Position numbers and translations under genes: made by a program | The notes under the pieces: model-generated | Told to the model about the DNA's origin: nothing | The model's database searches: none | Seen by the model: only the letters and a program-made list of their open reading frames with translations | In this document: piece by piece, positions 16,675 to 25,044 of the stretch | How the letters are laid out: each line of letters opens with the position of its first letter | How positions within the stretch are numbered: the stretch's first letter is position 1 | DNA from: JASJAR01 sp038530285 | GTDB taxonomy: Bacteria; Pseudomonadota; Alphaproteobacteria; Rhodobacterales; Rhodobacteraceae | DNA: 64,000 bases | NCBI GenBank assembly: GCA_038530285.1 | Contig: JBCBCY010000004.1 | Location: 124,001 to 188,000 of the forward strand | Reading direction: 5' to 3'

Positions 16675-18021
16675 ATGTTCGACAAGATCCTGATCGCCAA
16701 CCGCGGCGAGATCGCCCTGCGCGTCATCCGGGCTGCGCGCGAAATGGGTATTGGCACCGTGGCGGTTCATTCCACCGCTGATTCTGACGCGATGCATGTG
16801 CGTATGGCCGACGAAAGCGTGTGCATCGGGGCGCCTGCCTCGCTTGACAGCTATCTGTCGATGCCCGCGATCATTTCGGCTTGCGAGATTACCGGCGCCC
16901 AGGCGATCCACCCCGGCTACGGCTTTTTGTCCGAAAATGCGGCCTTCGTGCAGGCGGTCGAGGACCATCAACTGACCTTCATCGGGCCCCGCGCGGAACA
17001 TATTCGCATCATGGGCGACAAGATCACCGCCAAGGAAACCATGAAGACGCTGGGCGTGCCCTGTGTGCCGGGCTCTGACGGCGGGGTTGCAACCCTTGAA
17101 GAGGCCCGAAAAGTGGGCGGCGACATCGGCTATCCGGTCATCATCAAGGCCACAGCAGGCGGCGGTGGACGGGGCATGAAACTGGCGCGCTCCGCTGATG
17201 AGATCGACAGCGCATTTCAAACAGCCCGGTCCGAAGCCAAGACCGCTTTCGGCAATGACGAGGTCTATATCGAGAAATACCTTGGTACGCCGCGCCACAT
17301 CGAAATTCAGGTCTTCGGCGACGGCAAAGGCGGGGCGGTGCATCTGGGCGAGCGCGATTGTTCGCTGCAACGGCGCCATCAGAAGGTTTTCGAAGAGGCC
17401 CCCGGCCCCGCAATCAGCCCCGAAATCCGCGCCGAAATCGGCAAGACCTGTGCCGAAGCCGTGGCCAAGATCGGCTATGCCGGCGCAGGCACGATCGAGT
17501 TTCTGTACGAAAACGGCGACTTCTACTTCATCGAAATGAACACACGTTTGCAGGTGGAACACCCGGTGACCGAAGCGATTTTCGGCGTCGATCTGGTGCG
17601 CGAACAAATCCGCGTCGCCGCCGGGCTGCCGTTGTCGTTTGTCCAGGACGATCTGGTCGTGAACGGCCACGCGATCGAGGTTCGCCTGAACGCAGAAAAG
17701 CTGCCCGGCTTCACGCCCTCGCCCGGTCGGATCACGCAATACCATGCCCCCGGCGGGCTTGGCGTGCGCATGGATTCCGCGATTTACGCGGGCTATTCGA
17801 TCCCGCCTTACTACGACAGCCTGATCGGCAAACTCATCGTTCACGGCCGCGACCGCCCCGAAGCCTTGGCGCGGTTGTCCCGGGCACTTGGCGAATTGGT
17901 GGTCGACGGGATCGACACGACCGTTCCTTTGTTTGCCGCTTTGCTGGCAGAAGACGATATTCTGACCGGGAATTACGACATTCATTGGCTCGAGCGCTGG
18001 CTTGAGACGAACCTGGGCTAG
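16675..18021 (+). CDS. accC: Biotin carboxylase subunit of acetyl-CoA carboxylase
   Basis: This enzyme of 448 residues carboxylates the biotin of AccB using ATP and bicarbonate. Family landmarks are present: the N-terminus MFDKILIANRGEIALRVIRA, the ATP-grasp glycine-rich loop GGGGRGMK near residue 162-169, HLGERDCSLQRRHQK, and EMNTRLQVEHPVTE with the catalytic Glu/Arg. The length is the family norm. It sits 5 bp after accB and 2 bp before aat, so accB-accC-aat form an operon. Confidence 0.96.
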   Translation: MFDKILIANRGEIALRVIRAAREMGIGTVAVHSTADSDAMHVRMADESVCIGAPASLDSYLSMPAIISACEITGAQAIHPGYGFLSENAAFVQAVEDHQLTFIGPRAEHIRIMGDKITAKETMKTLGVPCVPGSDGGVATLEEARKVGGDIGYPVIIKATAGGGGRGMKLARSADEIDSAFQTARSEAKTAFGNDEVYIEKYLGTPRHIEIQVFGDGKGGAVHLGERDCSLQRRHQKVFEEAPGPAISPEIRAEIGKTCAEAVAKIGYAGAGTIEFLYENGDFYFIEMNTRLQVEHPVTEAIFGVDLVREQIRVAAGLPLSFVQDDLVVNGHAIEVRLNAEKLPGFTPSPGRITQYHAPGGLGVRMDSAIYAGYSIPPYYDSLIGKLIVHGRDRPEALARLSRALGELVVDGIDTTVPLFAALLAEDDILTGNYDIHWLERWLETNLG

Positions 18022-18023
18022 CG

Positions 18024-18668
18024 ATGTCTGAGCCGCGCCTCACATCAGCGATGCTGCTTCGAGGCTACGCCACCGGGATTTTCCCGATGGCCGAACACCG
18101 CGACGACCCTGATCTGTTCTGGGTCGATCCGCGACACCGCGGGATCATGCCCCTGGGCGGGTTTCACATGTCACGCTCCTTGGCCCGGCGCATGCGATCG
18201 GGTCAATTCACCGCCACCGCGGACACGAGCTTTGCCGAGGTTCTGAATGCCTGTGCGGCCCGCGATGAAACCTGGATCAACCCCACGCTGTTCGATCTTT
18301 ACCTTGACCTGGCCGAGACCAGTCAAGCTCATTCGGTCGAAGTCTGGCAGGATGGCGCGCTGGCCGGCGGCGTTTTCGGTGTGCGCCTTGGTGGGGCATT
18401 TTTCGGCGAAAGCATGTTTTCTGCGGCAACCGACGGGTCAAAAGCCGCCCTGGCCTGGCTGGTGGACGCGTTGATGCGCGGGCGCTTCCAGCTGTTTGAT
18501 GTGCAGTTTCTGACAGCGCATCTGGCCACCCTTGGCGCGGTCGAAATCCCGCGCGCGGCGTATAAATCGCGCTTGAACGAAGCTTTGCCCGTGCCGGCGG
18601 ATTTTCCAACCCCCGGCGCGCTGGATGACGCTCAAGCGGTGGTGCAGCGGATGACCCAGACGTCGTAG
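18024..18668 (+). CDS. aat: Leucyl/phenylalanyl-tRNA--protein transferase
   Basis: This cytoplasmic enzyme of 214 residues adds Leu or Phe from tRNA to the N-terminal Arg/Lys of proteins, marking them for ClpS-ClpAP (N-degron pathway). The motifs LLRGYATGIFPMAE, FWVDPRHRGIMPL and GGVFGVRLGGAFFGESMFS are typical. It is the last gene of the accB-accC-aat operon. Its 3' end overlaps the convergent DUF2155 gene by 37 bp. ClpX and ClpP are also encoded in this window, about 4 kb away. Confidence 0.95.
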   Translation: MSEPRLTSAMLLRGYATGIFPMAEHRDDPDLFWVDPRHRGIMPLGGFHMSRSLARRMRSGQFTATADTSFAEVLNACAARDETWINPTLFDLYLDLAETSQAHSVEVWQDGALAGGVFGVRLGGAFFGESMFSAATDGSKAALAWLVDALMRGRFQLFDVQFLTAHLATLGAVEIPRAAYKSRLNEALPVPADFPTPGALDDAQAVVQRMTQTS

Positions 18669-19126
18669 CGCGGATGATCGAGCGCCGACAGCGCCGGGCT
18701 TGAGGCCAACATCCAGCCCGAAAAGTCAGTCTCCTCACGCCCGACCGACCGGATGTCGACCCAGGCATAGGCGTCACCGGACGCGTTCGCTTCGGGGTAG
18801 CGGCATTCGCCAAGGGCAACCTCTAATGGGCCGAGCCTTTGCACCTCACCGGGCGCCAATTCGATGTCGCGCACATCACCAGACACTTTGTCGAGCCACC
18901 GCAACACCGCGCCCGTGCCCGCCTTCACGCGCACACGCGGGGTCGCAGCAGACGGTCCGTCCAGCGTAATGACTTCACCTGTCAGCGGCGACACGATCAC
19001 GTTGGGATCAGGCTCAATCGTTTCAACAAAGCCGTTGGGGACGTCTTCGGGGGCAATCTCGCCCACCGTGCCCTGGGCAAACACCGGCCCCGCACCCAAG
19101 GCGGCCAGCATCAAGGCCCATCTCAT
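18632..19126 (-). CDS. DUF2155 domain-containing periplasmic protein
   Basis: This 164-residue protein has a signal peptide (MRWALMLAALGAGPVFAQG). Its domain has RVKAGTGAVLRWLDKVSGDVRDIELAPGE, then LGECRYPEANASGDAYAWVDI and SGWMLASSPALSALDHPRYDVWVIRC, which marks the alphaproteobacterial DUF2155 family. The two cysteines (ECRYP and VIRC) could form a disulfide. Its start overlaps the mlaD stop by 4 bp (ATGA). The order with mlaD and NDUFA12 is common in Rhodobacteraceae. The function is unknown; an envelope role is inferred from the signal peptide and the mlaD neighbour. Confidence 0.88.
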   Translation of the reverse strand: MRWALMLAALGAGPVFAQGTVGEIAPEDVPNGFVETIEPDPNVIVSPLTGEVITLDGPSAATPRVRVKAGTGAVLRWLDKVSGDVRDIELAPGEVQRLGPLEVALGECRYPEANASGDAYAWVDIRSVGREETDFSGWMLASSPALSALDHPRYDVWVIRCTTA

Positions 19127-19572
19127 TCAGCTGTCCCCGACACAAACCGCAACAAAAGCTGGATCAGGCTGACCGAGCTTTGTGTATCAAGGATTTCGCC
19201 GCCCGGATCGATATTGAACGGCGATCCCCCCGGCAGGAGTTCCACGAAAGACCCGCCAAGAAGCCCCTCTGATGAAATCAGGACCGACGTGTCATCGGGC
19301 AGGATTATCTCGTCATCGATGGCAATCATGGTTTCTGCGCGGAAGGTTTCGGGGTTCAGATCAAGGGCCGTGACCGTGCCAACCTTCACGCCGCCCAGCC
19401 GAACATCGGTGCCCACACCCACCCCTTCGACCGACCGGAACGAGGCCGAAAGCTCATACGTGCCTGTGCCGCCCCCGCCAAGATCGGCAAACTGGGTGGC
19501 ATAGATCAAAAACCCTGCCGCTGCGGCAAGAACCAGCCCGCCTGCGACAACTTCGGTGGCCGAATTCGACAT
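19123..19572 (-). CDS. mlaD: MlaD-family lipid transport protein
   Basis: This inner-membrane-anchored MCE-domain protein of 149 residues, in its usual system, passes phospholipids between the membranes to keep outer-membrane asymmetry. It has one N-terminal helix (VVAGGLVLAAAAGFLIYA) and one MCE domain: GTYELSASFRSVEGVGVGTDVRLGGVKVGTV, then LISSEGLLGGSFVELLPGG. No mlaE or mlaF gene lies next to it, so it may work with subunits encoded elsewhere. It starts 4 bp after the NDUFA12 stop codon. Confidence 0.9.
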   Translation of the reverse strand: MSNSATEVVAGGLVLAAAAGFLIYATQFADLGGGGTGTYELSASFRSVEGVGVGTDVRLGGVKVGTVTALDLNPETFRAETMIAIDDEIILPDDTSVLISSEGLLGGSFVELLPGGSPFNIDPGGEILDTQSSVSLIQLLLRFVSGTAE

Positions 19573-19576
19573 GCGT

Positions 19577-19960
19577 CTACTCCGGGGTCCAGGCGTCGTA
19601 GTCGCGCCGTTCGTCGGGGGTCGATTTGCGGATCGAGCCTGCCGGGGCGTAAGCCAACGCCGTGCCGGTCAGGTTTTCCTGATGCGGCTTTTCCCAGGCC
19701 TTGCGCGCCACGGGATCCTTTGTTGGCGGCGCGGCGAAGGTGTGGTGCAGCCACCCGTGCCAGTCTGGACCGACGCGGCTGGCTTCGGCCTCGCCATTGA
19801 AGATCACCCAGCGGCGTTTGCCGTCGCGGGTTTCATAGAACGTGTTGCCCGCGTCGTCTTCGCCGACCCGCACACCTTTGCGCGCAGTGAAAAGCGACGT
19901 GCCAATCGTCGACCCGTTCCACCAGGTCACGGCACGCAGCAATGTGTTCAGAACGCCCAT
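19577..19960 (-). CDS. NDUFA12-family complex I accessory subunit
   Basis: This 127-residue protein is the alphaproteobacterial counterpart of the mitochondrial NDUFA12 accessory subunit of NADH:ubiquinone oxidoreductase. Visible family blocks are WWNGSTIGTSLFTARKGVRVGEDDAGNTFYE, RRWVIFNGEAEASRVGPDWHGWLHHTF, and the C-terminal WEKPHQENLTGT. The ATG at 19960 (MGVLNTLLRA) starts the family sequence; a longer open frame runs upstream through the opposite gene. It heads a minus-strand operon with mlaD and DUF2155 and diverges from the MFS gene. Confidence 0.93.
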   Translation of the reverse strand: MGVLNTLLRAVTWWNGSTIGTSLFTARKGVRVGEDDAGNTFYETRDGKRRWVIFNGEAEASRVGPDWHGWLHHTFAAPPTKDPVARKAWEKPHQENLTGTALAYAPAGSIRKSTPDERRDYDAWTPE

Positions 19961-20027
19961 CGCGGTTCTCCGAATTCGCTCGAAAACGTGTATGGCAGTC
20001 GGTGCGCCGACAGTCCAGAACGGACCG

Positions 20028-21215
20028 ATGAGTGATAAGGCCAGAACGCTTACCTTTCTGTTGATCGCCTGTGCGGCGGGCATGTGTTTGTGGTTTATGA
20101 CGGCCGCGATTCTGCCGGACCTGGTGGCCGAACTTGGCTTGTCGGCAGCGCGCCAATCGGCGCTGTCCTCCGCCGTGCAGGCGGGATTTGTCACAGGCGC
20201 TTTGGGTATTGCGATCAGCGGGTTGGCGGACCGTGTGGATCCCCGCGGCCTGTTCGCGTTGGCAGCCTTCGGCTCGGCGGGCACCAACGCACTGTTGCTG
20301 GTGGTGGACCTGGGCAGTGACGCAGCCGTTGCCTTGCGGTTTTTGACAGGCATGTTGATGGCAGGCGTCTACCCGGTGGGGATGAAAATCGCGGTTGGTT
20401 GGGGCACAAAAGATCGCGGTTTGCTGGTGGGCGCCCTGGTCGGCGCGCTGACCTTTGGCAAATCCATTCCCTATGGCCTGGCCTGGCTTGGGGGTGCGGA
20501 CTGGCGCAGCACGATCGCGGTGGCCTCATTGGTGGCAGCCCTTGGGGCGGGGTTGGCGCTGTTCACAAAGCTGGGCCCTGGGCATCGAAAGGCATTGGGC
20601 TTTCAGCCCGCCGCGATGCGCCTGGCCGTCAGCGACCCAAAAATTCGCAGCGCGTACCTCGGGTATCTGGGCCATATGTGGGAGCTTTACGTCTTCTGGG
20701 CCTGGATCGCGATTGCCGCCACAGCGTCCTACACGCTTGCCGGCGCCAGCGCGCCTGTGGCCTTGGGGAAACTCACCGCCTTTCTGGCCATCGCGGCCGG
20801 CGCGCCGATATGCGTCTGGGCGGGAGGATTGGCCGACCGGCTTGGCAAGGCGGACGTCGCACGAGGCTCGATGATCGCCAGCGGGATCTTGGCGGTTGCA
20901 ACGGCGGTCAGCTTTGGCGGCCCCCCTGCGATCACCATGGCGCTGATCATCCTTTGGGGCATGGCCGTGATCCCCGACAGCGCACAGTTTTCCGCCCTTG
21001 TCGCCGATTACGCGCCGCCCGAATGGGCTGGCAGCCTACTGACACTGCAAACGGCTCTGGGGTTTTTGCTCACCATTGTGACTGTCGAACTGGCTCCCAT
21101 GGTGGCCGGTGCCTTCGGTTGGCCTGTGATGCTCGCCGGTCTCGCCCTCGGGCCCGCGTTCGGGGCCTGGGCGATTGGCCCTCTTGTCAGGTCAAAGACG
21201 GCAGCCGGGCCGTGA
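20028..21215 (+). CDS. MFS transporter, nitrate/cyanate-like
   Basis: This 395-residue inner-membrane carrier has 12 predicted helices. The first-loop motif is GLADRVDPRGLFALAA (the MFS A-motif region), repeated in the second half as GGLADRLGKADVARG. The start ATG at 20028 (MSDKARTLTFLLI) begins directly before helix 1; a longer open frame upstream overlaps the divergent NDUFA12 gene. The helix patterns WGTKDRGLLVGALVGALTFGKSIPY and ADYAPPEWAGSLLTLQTALGF resemble the NarK/CynX-like group. The substrate is unknown. Its end overlaps the convergent RidA gene by 29 bp. Confidence 0.85.
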   Translation: MSDKARTLTFLLIACAAGMCLWFMTAAILPDLVAELGLSAARQSALSSAVQAGFVTGALGIAISGLADRVDPRGLFALAAFGSAGTNALLLVVDLGSDAAVALRFLTGMLMAGVYPVGMKIAVGWGTKDRGLLVGALVGALTFGKSIPYGLAWLGGADWRSTIAVASLVAALGAGLALFTKLGPGHRKALGFQPAAMRLAVSDPKIRSAYLGYLGHMWELYVFWAWIAIAATASYTLAGASAPVALGKLTAFLAIAAGAPICVWAGGLADRLGKADVARGSMIASGILAVATAVSFGGPPAITMALIILWGMAVIPDSAQFSALVADYAPPEWAGSLLTLQTALGFLLTIVTVELAPMVAGAFGWPVMLAGLALGPAFGAWAIGPLVRSKTAAGP

Positions 21216-21570
21216 CCTCGATTTCGATCTTCATCTCGGGGGTGAGCAGATCGGCAAAAATCACCGTGCCCGCAGGGGGCGCCGCGCCAAAGAATTCTCG
21301 CAGCACCGGCCCGCATTTGGGCCAATCCGCACGGTTGGGCAGGATTGCATTGTAGCGGACCACATCCGAAAGGGTCGCACCCGCCTCTTTCAGCGCGTTT
21401 TCAATTGTTTGCAGAGTGTTTCTGCATTGATCTTCGATCGCATCGGGCAGCGACATCGCAACGTAATCATAGCCCGTTGTCCCGGCAACAAACACCCAGC
21501 CGTCGGTGACGACCGCCCGGGTGTAGGCATAATCCCTTTCAAAGGGTGACCCTGAGGAAATCCGTTTCAT
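21187..21570 (-). CDS. RidA-family protein lacking the catalytic arginine
   Basis: This 127-residue protein of the YjgF/YER057c/UK114 fold should form a trimer. Family blocks are VVTDGWVFVAGTTGYDY, QCRNTLQTIENALKEAGATLSDVVRYNAIL and MKIEIEVTARLP. In true RidA imine deaminases an Arg sits in the PARSCVEV-like stretch. Here that place reads PPAGTVIFADLL, so the Arg is replaced and deaminase activity is doubtful. The protein belongs to one of the other Rid subfamilies. It is convergent with the MFS gene. Two perfect hairpins separate it from clpX. Confidence 0.85.
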   Translation of the reverse strand: MKRISSGSPFERDYAYTRAVVTDGWVFVAGTTGYDYVAMSLPDAIEDQCRNTLQTIENALKEAGATLSDVVRYNAILPNRADWPKCGPVLREFFGAAPPAGTVIFADLLTPEMKIEIEVTARLPSLT

Positions 21571-21582
21571 ACCGAAACGAAG

Positions 21583-21625
21583 AACTTTCTTTCAAAGAAA
21601 GTTGCAAGGATTTTCGAAAATCCTT
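21583..21625. repeat. Two adjacent perfect palindromes between clpX and the RidA gene
   Basis: AACTTTCTTT-C-AAAGAAAGTT (21583-21603) is followed after 2 bp by the 20 bp palindrome AAGGATTTTCGAAAATCCTT (21606-21625). Both are perfect and much AT-richer than their surroundings. They lie in the 93 bp gap after clpX on the minus strand and could end clpX transcription or act as a processing site. No long T-run follows either stem. Confidence 0.7.
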
Positions 21626-21663
21626 CCACCGCGTCGCACCGCACTGCCCGCCTTCGAGCAGCC

Positions 21664-22926
21664 TCAGCTGGCCGACGCAGTGTCTTTCTTGGGATCGGCA
21701 AAGGCCATCAAAGGTGCGGCACCCGCATTGACGGATTCCTCATTCACCACAACCTCTTCGACATTTTCCATGCCAGGCAGATCGAACATCGTATCCAGCA
21801 AAATGTCTTCCATGATGGACCGCAACCCACGCGCCCCTGTCTTGCGCTCAATCGCGCGTTTGGCGATCGCCATCAGGGCATCGTCGGTAAAGGTCAATTG
21901 CGCGTCTTCCAACTCAAACAGACGCTGGTACTGCTTGACCAAGGCGTTCTTGGGTTGGGTGAGGATCGTGACCAGGGCATCTTCGTCGAGGTCTGTCAAC
22001 GTCGCAATGACTGGCAAACGACCGACAAATTCCGGGATCAGGCCGAATTTCAACAGGTCTTCGGGTTCGAGTTCTGTGAACAACTCGCCCACGCCGCGCG
22101 CATCGGGGTCCTTCACATCGGCCCCAAAGCCCATCGCAGAGCCTTTGCCACGCTGGGCGATGATCTTATCGAGCCCGGCAAAAGCACCGCCACAGATGAA
22201 CAGAATGTTCGTTGTGTCCACCTGCAGGAATTCCTGCTGAGGATGCTTGCGACCCCCTTGTGGCGGCACCGACGCCACGGTGCCTTCCATGATCTTCAAA
22301 AGCGCCTGCTGGACACCCTCGCCCGAAACATCCCGGGTGATCGATGGGTTGTCGGACTTGCGCGTGATCTTATCGACCTCGTCGATATAGACGATGCCGC
22401 GTTGGGCGCGCTCGACGTTATACTCGGACGCCTGCAACAATTTGAGGATGATGTTCTCGACATCCTCGCCCACGTAACCCGCTTCCGTCAGCGTGGTCGC
22501 ATCCGCCATCGTAAACGGCACATCGAGAATGCGCGCCAGGGTCTGCGCCAACAATGTCTTGCCGCACCCGGTGGGGCCAATCAGCATGATATTCGATTTC
22601 GCCAGCTCGATCTCGCCGGACTTCGAGGCATGGTTCAACCGTTTGTAGTGGTTGTGCACCGCCACCGACAACACCCGTTTCGCATGCGCCTGACCGATCA
22701 CATAATCGTCCAGCACATCGCAAATTTCTTTCGGGCTCGGCACGCCTTCCGACGACTTCAACCCGGCCGACTTCGTCTCTTCACGGATGATATCCATGCA
22801 AAGCTCGACGCATTCGTCGCAGATGAACACCGTGGGTCCTGCAATCAGCTTTCGAACTTCGTGCTGCGATTTCCCGCAAAACGAGCAATAAAGCGTGTTC
22901 TTGCTGTCGCCTGTACTGTTAGCCAT
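21664..22926 (-). CDS. clpX: ATP-dependent Clp protease ATP-binding subunit ClpX
   Basis: This AAA+ unfoldase of 420 residues feeds ssrA-tagged and other proteins into ClpP. The N-terminal zinc-binding domain has CSFCGKSQHEVRKLIAGP and ICDECVELC. Walker A is GPTGCGKT (about 121-128) and Walker B is GIVYIDEVDK. The pore loop and the ClpP-docking IGF-type loop region follow (KFGLIPEFVGRLP is also visible). The start ATG at 22926 gives a normal N-terminus. It lies 124 bp downstream of clpP on the minus strand; this clpP-clpX order is standard. Confidence 0.97.
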   Translation of the reverse strand: MANSTGDSKNTLYCSFCGKSQHEVRKLIAGPTVFICDECVELCMDIIREETKSAGLKSSEGVPSPKEICDVLDDYVIGQAHAKRVLSVAVHNHYKRLNHASKSGEIELAKSNIMLIGPTGCGKTLLAQTLARILDVPFTMADATTLTEAGYVGEDVENIILKLLQASEYNVERAQRGIVYIDEVDKITRKSDNPSITRDVSGEGVQQALLKIMEGTVASVPPQGGRKHPQQEFLQVDTTNILFICGGAFAGLDKIIAQRGKGSAMGFGADVKDPDARGVGELFTELEPEDLLKFGLIPEFVGRLPVIATLTDLDEDALVTILTQPKNALVKQYQRLFELEDAQLTFTDDALMAIAKRAIERKTGARGLRSIMEDILLDTMFDLPGMENVEEVVVNEESVNAGAAPLMAFADPKKDTASAS

Positions 22927-23050
22927 CGCTATTCCCCTGCGGCGGTCTGCTCGGCCGGCTTACACACCAAAAATGTGACCGGAATAAGCCCTTGGTCCAA
23001 ACCTAGGCCAGACGATTCATGGGCACAACGCCAAAAGAGCGCCATGGTTA

Positions 23051-23680
23051 TCACGCGGCGCCTTCTTCCGGTTTGCCGCGATTTTCAACGATTTCGTCGA
23101 TGTGGTTCCATTCTTTGGCCTCTTCTGGAGACATGAAATAGTCCCGCTCAAGGTCCGCTTCGACCTTCTTGGCCGTGTGACCGGTGTGTTTTACGTAAAT
23201 CTCGATCAAACGATCCTTGATCTTCTGGGTCTCGGCGGCGTGGATCATGATGTCCGTCGCCTGGCCCTGATACCCGCCCGAAGGCTGGTGCACCATGATC
23301 CGGCTGTTGGGCAGCGAAAACCGCATCCCGTCTTCACCGCCGACCGCCAGAAGCGACCCCATCGACGCCGCCTGACCAATCACCAGGGTCGAGACTTTGG
23401 GGCGGATGTATTGCATTGTATCGTAAATCGACAGGCCGGAGGTCACCACGCCCCCGGGGCTGTTGATATACATTGAGATTTCCTTCGATGGATTTTCGGC
23501 CTCCAGATGCAAAAGCTGGGCCACGATCAGCTGGCTCATTCCGTCATGGACCGGCCCGTTCACGAAAACGATCCGCTCTTTCAAGAGCCTGGAGAAAATA
23601 TCGTACGCCCGTTCGCCGCGGCTGGTTTGTTCAACCACCATCGGGACAAGGTTCATATAGGTGTCTACCGGGTTCTGCAT
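23051..23680 (-). CDS. clpP: ATP-dependent Clp protease proteolytic subunit ClpP
   Basis: This serine protease of 209 residues forms the double heptameric chamber. The catalytic Ser is at about 106 in GQAASMGSLL, His at about 131 in MVHQPSGG, and Asp in the ERDYFMSPEEA block. The ATG at 23680 (MQNPVDTYMNLVPMVVEQT) gives the family N-terminus with its short propeptide. The 46 extra upstream codons in the open frame have no similarity and are excluded. AAGGCAGG precedes the start. clpX follows on the same strand. Confidence 0.97.
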   Translation of the reverse strand: MQNPVDTYMNLVPMVVEQTSRGERAYDIFSRLLKERIVFVNGPVHDGMSQLIVAQLLHLEAENPSKEISMYINSPGGVVTSGLSIYDTMQYIRPKVSTLVIGQAASMGSLLAVGGEDGMRFSLPNSRIMVHQPSGGYQGQATDIMIHAAETQKIKDRLIEIYVKHTGHTAKKVEADLERDYFMSPEEAKEWNHIDEIVENRGKPEEGAA

Positions 23681-23838
23681 TCTGCCTGCCTTATCGTGCC
23701 TGAGGGGGAATACCCACGAATGTGTTGCCAGAGTATTAGTTCTGCGCCCCGAAGGCTGCAAGTCACCACCTGACACCCGACACATAGGGCGCCGCGCGGC
23801 GACTTGAACCCCGCACATGCCCTGCTAGCTCTCGCAGC

Positions 23839-25044
23839 ATGCGTGAATCTCATCCTGCCACCCGCACCGAAGCCCTGTCACGGCTGACTGCATTTGTTCC
23901 AAATGCGGGCCGGGACTATGCCTCCAAACGCAATTACGACCTGCCGGGCCACCCCCATGTGTCGGTGCTGTCGCCCTACATCCGGCACCGATTGATCACC
24001 GAGGAAGAGGTTTTGGCGACCGTTCTGGGGCGCTATTCGCTCTCAACGGCCGAAAAATTCATCCAGGAGGTGTTTTGGCGCACCTATTGGAAGGGCTGGC
24101 TGGAACTGCGCCCCGGCGTCTGGACGGCCTACCGGCGCGGCGTGCATGCCGGTCTGGACCGGATCGCGACCGAAGGCGGGATGCGCAAAACCTGGGAAGC
24201 CGCCTGCCGGGGCGACACCGGGATCGTGGCATTTGACCATTGGGCGCGCGAATTGGTGGACACCGGCTATCTGCACAACCATGCGCGCATGTGGTTTGCA
24301 TCCATCTGGATTTTCACGCTGGAGCTGCCCTGGGAGCTTGGCGCCGATTTCTTCCTGCGCCACCTTCTTGACGGCGATCCGGCCGCCAATACACTGTCCT
24401 GGCGCTGGGTTGCGGGGCTGCAAACACGCGGCAAACACTATATCGCGCGGGCCTCGAACATCGCAAAATACACCGAAGGCCGGTTCAATCCGGGATACCA
24501 GCTGAACACGCAAGCCGAACCGCTCGATGGCCCCGTCCCGCCTGAACGGCGCGCGCCGCCGGTGTCAGCGCCTGTCCCAACGGGCGCGCGGATCGGCATC
24601 ATCGTGACCGAGGATGACCTGTCGCTGAACCACATGCTGACCAGACCCGCCGCCGCCACGCTTTTTGTCAGCGGGGCCGCGTCGCGAAGCCCGCTGGAGG
24701 TATCGCCCCGGGTTCTGGATTTCACCCAAAGTGCCATGGCCGACACCGCCGCGCGCTACGCCGACCAGCTTGGCCCGGTGACAGGTCCGGTTGCGGCAGC
24801 CGAAATAGACACCGTCTTTGACGACTGGGTCAGCAACAATGCGCTGGACGGTGTGGTGATGCCCTTTGCCCCCGTCGGGCCTGCCCGTGATGCGCTTTGG
24901 CCCTTGATCAAAGCGGGCAAGATCGCGCCCATCGTGCGCAGCTACGATGAAGCCAGCTGGCCCCATGCCAAGGCAGGGTTTTTCAAGTTCAAGTCGCAAA
25001 TCCCTGATATCTTGTCAGAAATCGGGATACCGAAGGCGGCCTGA
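23839..25044 (+). CDS. Cryptochrome/photolyase-like FAD-binding protein with possibly permuted domains
   Basis: This 401-residue protein starts directly with the photolyase FAD-binding helical domain (about residues 25-225). It carries SPYIRHRLITEEEV, FIQEVFWRTYWKGW, DHWARELVDTGYLHNHARMWFAS and LDGDPAANTLSWRWVAGLQ, all counterparts of photolyase FAD-domain motifs. The usual N-terminal alpha/beta antenna domain is missing. Instead residues about 245-400 form an alpha/beta-type block beginning ARIGIIVTEDDLSLNHML, similar in pattern to the first strand and loop of a photolyase Rossmann domain, and ending SYDEASWPHAKAGFFKFKSQ. The domains thus appear swapped. DNA repair or light-sensing is inferred from the fold only. 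It is divergent from clpP. Confidence 0.8.
   Translation: MRESHPATRTEALSRLTAFVPNAGRDYASKRNYDLPGHPHVSVLSPYIRHRLITEEEVLATVLGRYSLSTAEKFIQEVFWRTYWKGWLELRPGVWTAYRRGVHAGLDRIATEGGMRKTWEAACRGDTGIVAFDHWARELVDTGYLHNHARMWFASIWIFTLELPWELGADFFLRHLLDGDPAANTLSWRWVAGLQTRGKHYIARASNIAKYTEGRFNPGYQLNTQAEPLDGPVPPERRAPPVSAPVPTGARIGIIVTEDDLSLNHMLTRPAAATLFVSGAASRSPLEVSPRVLDFTQSAMADTAARYADQLGPVTGPVAAAEIDTVFDDWVSNNALDGVVMPFAPVGPARDALWPLIKAGKIAPIVRSYDEASWPHAKAGFFKFKSQIPDILSEIGIPKAA

Noticed and set aside
16534..17985. 483-codon minus-strand open frame over accC
   Set aside because: It is entirely antisense to accC, one of the safest calls in the window.
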